Assembly (NCBI GenBank): GCA_023379825.1
Contig: JAMCPQ010000010.1
Coordinates: 1-37,290 of the forward strand
Reading direction: 5' to 3'
DNA from: Thermoplasmatota archaeon
GTDB taxonomy: Archaea > Thermoplasmatota > Thermoplasmata > Thermoplasmatales > Thermoplasmataceae
DNA: 37,290 bases
The position numbers and the translations under genes were made by a program. Positions 32,601-37,290 of this stretch are shown piece by piece. Every line of letters begins with the position of its first letter. Position 1 is the first letter of the stretch. The notes beneath the pieces are model-generated. The model saw only the letters and a program-made list of their open reading frames with translations, did no database searches and had not been told where the DNA came from.

Positions 32601-32919
32601 CGATATGTACGGCAATTTCCGGAAGTTCTTTTCACAGGAGTTCAGATGCACGAGATGCAACTCAAAGTACAGGCGTGTTCCCCTATCAGGTAAATGCCTG
32701 AAATGCGGAAACAGGAGTCTGACCTTGACAATACACAGAGGAAGTATAATGAAATACATGAACGAAACAGTGAAAATTTCAGAAGAGTTCAATATTCCAT
32801 GGTACCTTAAGATAAGGATAGATAATCTTGTGAATACAATAAAAGGTACATTTAACACAACAGAACCTCTCAAGGGGGAGGAGCTTAACTTCTACATGGA
32901 GGAAGAGGTGGAGAATTGA
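29620..32919 (+). CDS. polC: DNA polymerase D large subunit DP2
   Basis: The 1099-residue catalytic subunit of the archaeal replicative polymerase PolD works with the exonuclease subunit DP1, which is not in this window. The N-terminal helical region is followed by PIRGAGGTAQALSVL and RGGMCLVLCEGL. The catalytic acidic motif is RRNCDGDEDSIMLLMDG, with Asp843, Asp845 and Asp847. Zinc-ribbon pairs are CRECKSD/CPNCGSP and, near the C-terminus, CTRCNSK/CLKCGN. The C-terminal region would contact DP1 and PCNA. No intein interrupts the catalytic motif, in contrast to several other archaea. The ATG at 29620 is favoured over a TTG at 29596 because the latter lies inside pyrG. An ATG three codons later is also possible. 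Confidence 0.95.
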   Translation: MPEMPQRIDLESYRKMLWERVREAYEIARKARATGLDVTQEVEMPLASDMADRIEELIGIKGIASEIRQLAETMSREEISISISRRVAEMYSGEGKRVAVEKAVRVGLAILTEGILVAPLEGIASVEIATNSNGTDYVSIVYSGPIRGAGGTAQALSVLISDIVRRDLGIGSYIATDDEIERYIEEIQSYNRLKHLQYLPSPEEIRRVVRNLPVCIDGEGSEEEEVSGHRDMERVSTNRIRGGMCLVLCEGLLQKSKKVLKHTSKLGIKEWDFLSGSSSSDNGEQKTEKDAGKSEKFLKDLVAGRPVFGHPNRPGGFRLRYGRSRLTGLAAAGINPATMIVADEFIATGAQIKVELPGKAAAVTPCDGIDGPMVLLDDGSHIRVESEDTARAISGRISMITDMGEILIAYGDFLENNHKLVPGSFNHDWWRQYVSRAKVPEDFALRVPDELEAISLSEKYRIPLHPRYDYFWHDLEVSEIISIRKELLNSSISEGKVIADSSLSFPLIRLGVPFASSESHIIISEYLCLLRSLGLSVEDGKIRERVPLPDGESEPLSLVSHLSGLTILPRSPTRVGARLGRPEKAGDRKMKPKVHVLFPVESYGSTRRSIRSAGSSSSSSIEIEMEMRICRECKSDSPQPICPNCGSPTIETGNVKKSRVDLHGLLQKAEERMGIDIPDRLEIKGVKKLMSSSKAAEPIEKGILRAIHDISINKDGTCRYDMSDIPITHFRKDELMIDPSVFVSLGYDDSEMNEILPQDIIIPYRSAEYLLKVTSFVDDLLTRYYGMPPFYMCQKPEDLIGHLVIGLAPHTSGGIVGRIIGFSNVSGCYAHPFYHAAKRRNCDGDEDSIMLLMDGLLNFSKKFLPSTRGGLMDAPLVLTVQLNPEEVDKEAMNVDTVSDYPLEFYERTLSGASPVDLEEMMMTMGKRYSLTGTIMGTGFSTSCSNINQGVTTCSYKTIDSMEEKIERQLKLARRIRAVDADDVAARVLNSHFLPDMYGNFRKFFSQEFRCTRCNSKYRRVPLSGKCLKCGNRSLTLTIHRGSIMKYMNETVKISEEFNIPWYLKIRIDNLVNTIKGTFNTTEPLKGEELNFYMEEEVEN

Positions 32920-33695
32920 TAGGTTCACTCTTTGTAACGGGACCAGCTGGAACCGGGAAATCAACTTTCTGTGGCGCCCTGAAGGAATGGCTTATCACGA
33001 ATGAGTATGATGCTGCAGTTGTGAATCTGGACCCCGGTTCAGAATATATACCCTATGAAGCGGAAGTTGACATAAGGGAGACAATATCTCTCTCCCAGAT
33101 AATGTCTGAATACAACCTGGGACCGAATGGTGCCCAGATTGTGGCCGCTGATCTGCTTCTTGACAATCTTGAGCCTGTTTCAGGCGTACTCAGGGAACTG
33201 GACGATTACTATGTGATATTTGATACACCGGGCCAGATGGAGCTTTTCACATACAGACCAGGTGCCCCATTGCTTGTGGAGAAACTCAGCGGACACAGGT
33301 CAATGCTTGCCTTCATCTCGGACGCTGTTCTCTCTGTGTCACCATCAGGTTATATTTCGCAGAAAATGCTTTACGCTTCCGTGATGTCCAGATTCTTCAG
33401 GCCAATGATATATGTTCTGAACAAGGCAGATCTGGTTACTGAGGAGGATATTCAGAGAATCTCATCCTGGGAGGAGTCTCCGGAGATTCTTTCTGACGCC
33501 CTTATGGATGAGAAAGCCCCAATGATGAAGGATTTCTTCATCTCAGTCCTGAAATCTTTCAAGGAGGCGGACCTGATCTCCAAAATAGTCCCCGTATCTG
33601 CCAGAGACTTCAGCGGCCTGGAAGACGTATACAGCGACATGTCCGTATTCTTCACAGGAGGTTCTGATACAGATACCATGTACAGGGATGATTAA
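32916..33695 (+). CDS. GPN-loop GTPase
   Basis: The 259-residue P-loop GTPase has G1 (VTGPAGTGKST, 7-17), a conserved NLDPGSEYIPYEAEVDIRE block, the Gly-Pro-Asn insertion (residues 69-71 in YNLGPNGAQ) that defines the family, G3 (FDTPGQMELFTYR), and G4 (VLNKADLV). GPN GTPases homodimerise through this loop. Eukaryotic relatives help assemble RNA polymerase II, and the archaeal role is less clear. The TTG start is supported by a GAGGTGGAG ribosome-binding site and by the TTGA overlap with the polD2 stop codon, indicating translational coupling. It is the last gene of the pyrG-polD2 operon. Confidence 0.93.
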   Translation: MIGSLFVTGPAGTGKSTFCGALKEWLITNEYDAAVVNLDPGSEYIPYEAEVDIRETISLSQIMSEYNLGPNGAQIVAADLLLDNLEPVSGVLRELDDYYVIFDTPGQMELFTYRPGAPLLVEKLSGHRSMLAFISDAVLSVSPSGYISQKMLYASVMSRFFRPMIYVLNKADLVTEEDIQRISSWEESPEILSDALMDEKAPMMKDFFISVLKSFKEADLISKIVPVSARDFSGLEDVYSDMSVFFTGGSDTDTMYRDD

Positions 33696-33806
33696 TATTG
33701 TGTAAAGTGTGAATTAAAGTGCTTGTGCCCGGGTATAAATAACAAACTCCAGAAGAATTACTGTTGTTTAAATACAGGGCATAATCCATACAAATGCCAG
33801 CAAAAG

Positions 33807-33815
33807 AGTTTTAAC
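33807..33815 (+). promoter_or_regulatory. TATA box of the zinc-ribbon protein gene
   Basis: AGTTTTAAC is centred 26 nt before the ATG at 33837. Two further TATA-like runs, at 33732-33740 and near 33770-33777, lie upstream without an obvious gene. Confidence 0.45.
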
Positions 33816-33836
33816 TGTCCTGTTCTAACCTCGATC

Positions 33837-34046
33837 ATGGCAGCAAAGCATCACTGTATTATATGCCAGGACCTGATCTATAGTGGGATTTACTGCTCTG
33901 AATGTTCCTCACAGATTCACAGGGCCAGATCAATTGAGGATGAACCCCTTGATGAATGGTTGAGCAATGCAAGATCATCAAGGACCAGAATCTATTCTGA
34001 GCGAACCAGTGGAATCAGGACCATTGACGAGTTTTTAATGTCTTGA
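33837..34046 (+). CDS. Small zinc-ribbon protein (69 aa)
   Basis: The protein begins MAAKHHCIICQDLIYSG and has two Cys pairs, Cys7/Cys10 and Cys20/Cys23 (CSEC), spaced like a short zinc ribbon. A charged low-hydrophobicity tail with many Arg and Ser residues (about 28-69) follows and looks flexible or nucleic-acid binding. The frame is open further upstream, but the ATG at 33837 is 26 nt from a TATA box, so the shorter product is preferred. It stands alone between the GPN GTPase gene and sod. No family name can be given. A role as a small RNA-binding or protein-partner factor is inferred. Confidence 0.65.
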   Translation: MAAKHHCIICQDLIYSGIYCSECSSQIHRARSIEDEPLDEWLSNARSSRTRIYSERTSGIRTIDEFLMS

Positions 34047-34180
34047 TCTCAAGGCATTTCCTTAAAAATTCTCTGCAAACATTCCATATTCTATATGCTG
34101 TGTAATTTGATCTATATGTAACGTAAAAACTTCAAGCTGAATTTTCAGGAAGGCACATGCAGAATTGATGGTTGTTCATA

Positions 34181-34215
34181 CTTTTAAAGATTTCTCATAA
34201 GATTTTTAAGTCTTA
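34181..34215 (+). promoter_or_regulatory. Promoter region of sod with inverted repeat
   Basis: Two TATA-like boxes occur: CTTTTAAAG (34181-34189) and TTTTTAAG (34203-34210). The second is flanked by TAAGA (34198-34202) and TCTTA (34211-34215), a palindrome that could be an operator. With the first box the start is near 34212, giving a leader of about 28 nt that holds the duplicated AATGGTGA ribosome-binding site (34220-34235). Confidence 0.4.
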
Positions 34216-34239
34216 AGGAAATGGTGAAATGGTGAAATA

Positions 34240-34854
34240 ATGGCAGACAACTGGAAAGAGAGAAACGAACTGAAACCCAAAGGACTCGACGGAATATCAG
34301 ATCAGCAGATAGAGTACCACTTTGAAACACATTACAAGGGATACGTCAAAAAGCTCAATGAAATCTGGTCTAAACTGGGTTCTGCCGACAGAGCAGCAGC
34401 AAACCAGAACTACAGCGATCTCAGGGAATTGAAATCCGAAGAGAGCTTCAACTATGATGGCTCACTTCTGCATGAGATATACTTCGGAAACCTTACAGCA
34501 GAACACGGACAGCCCTCTGAAGCTTTCAAGAAGCAGGTAGAGAAAGACTTCGGAAGTTATGAGAAATGGGTCGAGGATTTCAAGGCAACAGGAGTTGCAT
34601 TCAGGGGATGGAGTCTTCTTGTCTTTGATCTCAACACAGGCAAGCTGAGAAACATAGGCGCCGACGCACACAATTCAAATGCCATGTGGAACAGCATAGT
34701 TATTCTGGCTCTGGACGTTTACGAGCATGCATATTATGTTGACTATGGCCCCAAGAGAGCTCCTTACCTTGACGCCTTTATGAAGAACGTCAAGTGGTCA
34801 GACGTTGACAAGAAGCTCGAGAAAGCCAAAAAAATGTATGAAATATTCAAATAA
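34240..34854 (+). CDS. sod: Superoxide dismutase (Fe/Mn)
   Basis: The 204-residue enzyme converts superoxide to hydrogen peroxide and oxygen. Metal ligands are His27 (EYHFETHYKGY), His78 (LLHEIYF), Asp159 and His163 (ALDVYEHAYYVDYG). Tyr34 and His31 complete the active-site environment. The residue facing the metal-bound solvent is a His (ADAHNSN, His144), as in several archaeal enzymes that accept either Fe or Mn, so the metal cannot be decided. The N-terminus lacks a signal peptide, so it is cytosolic. GGTGA 4 nt before the ATG is a good ribosome-binding site, unlike the leaderless neighbours. A T8 tract at 34924-34931 may be its terminator. Confidence 0.96.
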   Translation: MADNWKERNELKPKGLDGISDQQIEYHFETHYKGYVKKLNEIWSKLGSADRAAANQNYSDLRELKSEESFNYDGSLLHEIYFGNLTAEHGQPSEAFKKQVEKDFGSYEKWVEDFKATGVAFRGWSLLVFDLNTGKLRNIGADAHNSNAMWNSIVILALDVYEHAYYVDYGPKRAPYLDAFMKNVKWSDVDKKLEKAKKMYEIFK

Positions 34855-34876
34855 TATTTCATTATGAGAGCCCTGA

Positions 34877-35542
34877 ATGGAATCAGCTTCTGTTTCAGGG
34901 CAGATTATTTTCAGGGAAAGCCATTTTTTTTCAAAGTTAAGATTCATTCAGCAATCTCAGATAAAGGATGTTCTTGAAACAAGGCTTGATGATTTCAGGA
35001 GAATGAAATTTTCCAGCGCGGAGACTCTTTTTGGTGAATTGTGTTTCTGCATACTTACCGCCAATACTTCCGCAGAGATGGGCATAAGGACACAGCAGGG
35101 AATAGGCATAGAAGGTTTCATGGAACTCCCGGAGGATAAGCTGAGGCAGCGGCTTCATGAACTGAAATACCGTTTCTATAATGTGCGATCCAGATTCATC
35201 GTTAAGGCAAGGCCTTTTCTGGACAGACTTCCGGAAATTGTGAGATCCATGGAACCTTTTGATGCACGAGAATTTCTTGTAAAAAACATTGACGGAATAA
35301 GTTACAAGGAGGCATCCCATTTTCTCAGGAATGTTGGCGTTTTTGACCTGGCAATTCTTGACAAGCACATAGTGAGAATAATGAACCAGGTGGACCCCTC
35401 AATAGACCTCAAGGTCACTCCGGCATTCAGGTATATCCAGAAGGAGAACATATTCAGGGCATATTCAGACTGCCTTGGGATGAAACCTGGAGAGCTGGAT
35501 CTTTACCTGTGGTACATAGCAACCGGTAAAATAATTAAGTGA
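34877..35542 (+). CDS. ogg: 8-oxoguanine DNA glycosylase/AP lyase, Ogg2 type
   Basis: The 221-residue helix-hairpin-helix glycosylase removes 8-oxoguanine from DNA and cleaves the abasic site. It aligns well with archaeal Ogg2: LFGELCFCILTANTSAEMGIR, the YRFYNVRSRFIVKAR stretch, and the HhH GISYKEASHFLRNVG with the catalytic Lys144, followed by Asp162 in LDKHIVRI. The C-terminal end (DLYLWYIATGKIIK) is typical, and a terminal Lys contacts the lesion in characterised members. The N-terminal 15 residues extend beyond typical homologues. The ATG at 34877 is about 25-27 nt from a CAAATAATATTTC box overlapping the sod stop, suggesting leaderless transcription. Confidence 0.93.
   Translation: MESASVSGQIIFRESHFFSKLRFIQQSQIKDVLETRLDDFRRMKFSSAETLFGELCFCILTANTSAEMGIRTQQGIGIEGFMELPEDKLRQRLHELKYRFYNVRSRFIVKARPFLDRLPEIVRSMEPFDAREFLVKNIDGISYKEASHFLRNVGVFDLAILDKHIVRIMNQVDPSIDLKVTPAFRYIQKENIFRAYSDCLGMKPGELDLYLWYIATGKIIK
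34924..34931 (+). terminator. T8 tract, possible sod terminator inside ogg
   Basis: A run of eight T residues lies about 70 nt after the sod stop, within codons 16-19 of ogg. It would be the expected place for sod transcripts to end. It is also the longest T homopolymer noticed in a coding frame of this window. Confidence 0.35.
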
Positions 35543-35563
35543 GTCTGGACTAAGTGTACACGT

Positions 35564-36943
35564 ATGCTCAATTTCATGGAGTCTAAGAGGATAGACCTGA
35601 ACTACAGGTACCTGCACGGGGATCTTTATGAACTGATGAAAAATGCGGGAAGGGCAGTTGCAGATACAGTTACAGAGAACTTCGGCAGAGGCCTGAAAAT
35701 ACTTGTTCTTTGCGGCACAGGTAATAACGGGGGGGATGGCCTGGTTGCAGCCCGCCTTCTATCTGCCGATAACTCAGTGAGCGTTTTCCTTGCGTCTGAT
35801 GAGCCTTCTCTGAAAACAAGGGAGGCAAAGAAGGCCTTCAGGGATTACAAAGGCAGTTTCGTTGAATCCTTCCCACAAAGTATGTCGGACTATGACGTTG
35901 TTATCGATGCCCTTCTAGGTTCAGGAATATCAGGCAACCCACGGAAACCAATAGATGAGTATATTCTTGCTGTGAACAGGTCCGCGAAGCATGTTGTATC
36001 GGTTGATGTGCCCTCAGGAATCGGGAGCGAAATATGCATTTCACCAGAGATCACAGTAACATTCACTGACATCAAAGAGGGTATGGACCACAACAACAGC
36101 GGCAGGATAATCATAAAGGATATAGGAATACCAGACAGGGCCTTCAGAAACAGCGGACCGGGTGATTTTCTTTATCTGAAGAAGCCGGTACTTTCATCAC
36201 ATAAAGGGATGAACGGAAGGGTGATCATGATCACAGGTCACCGGTTTTATGGTTCTGCTGTGATTTCTGCACTGGGAGCCATAAGATCCGGAAGTGACAC
36301 AGTGAAGGTTTTCACTTCTGAGGAAAACAGGGCCATTATTTCCGGATACGATGCTCAGATAATTACTGGCCTGTCAAAATCACTGACTCCTGATACAGTT
36401 CAGCGTTCTGACTCGGTACTTATAGGTTCAGGATGCGGAGATTATGATCTCTCCTCTGAAATAGATTCACTGAAGGGATACAGAGGTTTCATAGTCCTGG
36501 ATGCCGATGCACTATCAAGAGCGGAGGAGATATTCGAAGCCGCACCTGAGTCCAGAATTTGTGTCACTCCGCATTCAACAGAGTTCAGAAGGATCAGTGG
36601 AAGGGACCCTACCATAGAATACGCTCTTGAATATTCCGAAAAGACAGGTTTTCTCGTCATACTGAAAGGCGAAAAGGATATAATCTCAGATGGCAGGATC
36701 TACAGAATCACTGAGGGTGGAAATCCAAGAATGACCATGGGTGGAACAGGTGACCTGCTAGCTGGAATACTGGCATCTTTGCTGAATTCATCCCGCAGTA
36801 TTCTTGCAGCTGCATGCATGGCATCGTTCATAAACAAGAAAGCTGCTGACCTCTGTTTCCAGGAGAAAGCATACTGGTATGACATTAACGATATGATATC
36901 CAGAATTCCAGAGGTCATGCGGTATTACAGTCAGTATTCGTAA
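35564..36943 (+). CDS. nnr: Bifunctional NAD(P)H-hydrate epimerase / ADP-dependent dehydratase
   Basis: The 459-residue fusion repairs hydrated NAD(P)H. The N-terminal YjeF/NnrE domain (1 to about 200) interconverts R and S hydrates and has LMKNAGRAVAD, CGTGNNGGDGLVAARLL and VVIDALLGSGISG. The C-terminal NnrD domain (about 205-459) is ribokinase-like and dehydrates the S form, with VLDADAL, CVTPHSTEFRR, VILKGEKDII and the signature GGNPRMTMGGTGDLLAGILASLL. It is slightly shorter than bacterial fusions (about 490-510). The ATG at 35564 lies 21 nt after ogg, and an AATAATTAAG element (about 35526-35535) may give it a promoter. With sod and ogg it forms a damage-repair group. Confidence 0.93.
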   Translation: MLNFMESKRIDLNYRYLHGDLYELMKNAGRAVADTVTENFGRGLKILVLCGTGNNGGDGLVAARLLSADNSVSVFLASDEPSLKTREAKKAFRDYKGSFVESFPQSMSDYDVVIDALLGSGISGNPRKPIDEYILAVNRSAKHVVSVDVPSGIGSEICISPEITVTFTDIKEGMDHNNSGRIIIKDIGIPDRAFRNSGPGDFLYLKKPVLSSHKGMNGRVIMITGHRFYGSAVISALGAIRSGSDTVKVFTSEENRAIISGYDAQIITGLSKSLTPDTVQRSDSVLIGSGCGDYDLSSEIDSLKGYRGFIVLDADALSRAEEIFEAAPESRICVTPHSTEFRRISGRDPTIEYALEYSEKTGFLVILKGEKDIISDGRIYRITEGGNPRMTMGGTGDLLAGILASLLNSSRSILAAACMASFINKKAADLCFQEKAYWYDINDMISRIPEVMRYYSQYS

Positions 36944-36990
36944 TTCCGGGACATAGGGAAGATTAATAAATGATTAATATTAATTGATGA

Positions 36991-36999
36991 GGAAGGTGA
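36991..36999 (+). promoter_or_regulatory. Strong ribosome-binding site of the acyl-CoA synthetase gene
   Basis: GGAAGGTGA closely complements the archaeal 16S 3' end and lies 3 nt before the ATG at 37003, deciding the start. AT-rich boxes at about 36963-36985 probably form the promoter, giving a leadered mRNA. Confidence 0.5.
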
Positions 37000-37002
37000 A
37001 GG

Positions 37003-37290
37003 ATGCCGGATAGCCCTGAAACTGAAAATGCAGAAAAGAAACAGAAGTCGTTTCTGGAAGCTTTTCAGGAAGCAGCAGACAGAAAACCAAGCTATCCTGT
37101 TCTTGTTTTCGATGGAAGGTATTTTTCATACAGAAGCATAGATCAGATGTCATCCTCACTGGCGGAATTTCTGTCCTCAAAGGGATGTGGATCGGATTCA
37201 AGGGTAGGGATTCTTTTACCAATGTCGCCTCAGTATCTTATCTCAGTTCTGGGTATACTGAAGTCAGGGGCGGTTCCGGTAAATATGGGC
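37003..37290 (+). CDS. AMP-binding acyl-CoA synthetase, N-terminal fragment
   Basis: The frame stays open to the right edge (96 codons). The translation begins MPDSPETENAEKKQKSF and continues with LVFDGRYFSYRSIDQMSSSLA, then SRVGILLPMSPQYLISVLGILKSGAVPVNMG. This is the canonical N-terminal pattern of the ANL superfamily (acyl-CoA synthetases, luciferases): a substrate-side helix, the strand G-x-x-[YF]-[ST]-Y, and the V-x-[IL]-x-x-x-N/S-x-x-[EQ]-[FY] block leading to A/G-x-x-P-V-N. The adenylation motifs (T-S-G-T-T-G-x-P and others) would lie outside the window. Fatty-acid or another carboxylic-acid CoA ligase activity is likely; the substrate is unknown. Confidence 0.85.
   Translation, partial: MPDSPETENAEKKQKSFLEAFQEAADRKPSYPVLVFDGRYFSYRSIDQMSSSLAEFLSSKGCGSDSRVGILLPMSPQYLISVLGILKSGAVPVNMG

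Noticed and set aside
29620-32919. Intein in DP2
   Set aside because: The catalytic RRNCDGDED motif is uninterrupted and the length is that of an intein-free subunit.
33723-33836. Longer N-terminus for the zinc-ribbon protein
   Set aside because: The extension lies upstream of the TATA box at 33807-33815 and contains Cys/Asn-rich sequence without pattern.

Overview
The window looks like a chromosomal segment of a Thermoplasmata archaeon, most like the Thermoplasmatales (acidophilic, wall-less euryarchaea). The main reasons are the large subunit of the euryarchaeal D-family DNA polymerase (DP2), a D-aminoacyl-tRNA deacylase of the DtdA type, a Tsr3 rRNA-modifying enzyme, a GPN-loop GTPase, an archaeal Ogg2 glycosylase, and many promoters whose TATA box lies 25-28 nt upstream of the start codon itself (leaderless mRNAs). 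Base composition appears to be in the mid-40s % GC by eye. No tRNA, rRNA, CRISPR array or intact insertion sequence was found.

Layout. 1-413: start of a cytidine deaminase-like gene on the minus strand, then a well-formed, promoter-equipped C/D box sRNA. 414-3478: APC permease plus UbiD-type decarboxylase, apparently one operon. 3499-10076: a six-gene operon for a membrane complex built like a group 4 [NiFe] hydrogenase. The catalytic subunit lacks all four Ni-ligating cysteines, and the ferredoxin and small subunits are fused, so it is best read as an energy-converting hydrogenase-related (Ehr) complex. 10077-10561: two very small genes on a shared divergent promoter. 10562-13274: YceI protein, a KaiC/RAD55-like protein with degenerate Walker motifs, and an enolase-superfamily sugar-acid dehydratase. 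13633-19484: aconitase, a winged-helix/TPR protein and glutamine synthetase, separated by two gene-poor stretches with micro-ORFs and a short repeated motif. 19498-23758: a membrane-anchored surface protein, ValS, a small helical protein and DtdA. 23885-27353: a three-gene overlapping operon (PLP fold-type II enzyme, DUF1611/DgcN-like protein, PP-loop ATPase with a Cys4-type metal site) that may handle a D-amino acid or glutamyl compound. 27350-33695: Tsr3 divergent from the pyrG - polD2 - GPN GTPase operon. 33837-37290: a small zinc-ribbon protein, superoxide dismutase, Ogg2, bifunctional NAD(P)HX repair enzyme and the start of an acyl-CoA synthetase.

How the genes fit together. Much of the right end is housekeeping and damage control: oxidants (SOD), 8-oxoguanine (Ogg2), damaged NAD(P)H (Nnr), mischarged D-aminoacyl-tRNA (DtdA), with nucleotide supply and DNA synthesis joined in pyrG-polD2. 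The left half is energy and carbon metabolism: the Ehr complex with two antiporter-like subunits (ion pumping), a UbiD decarboxylase, a sugar-acid dehydratase consistent with the non-phosphorylative Entner-Doudoroff route of this order, aconitase and glutamine synthetase. The most noteworthy items are the C/D sRNA, the cysteine-less Ehr complex with its ferredoxin/small-subunit fusion, and the uncharacterised PLP-DUF1611-PP-loop operon beside dtdA.
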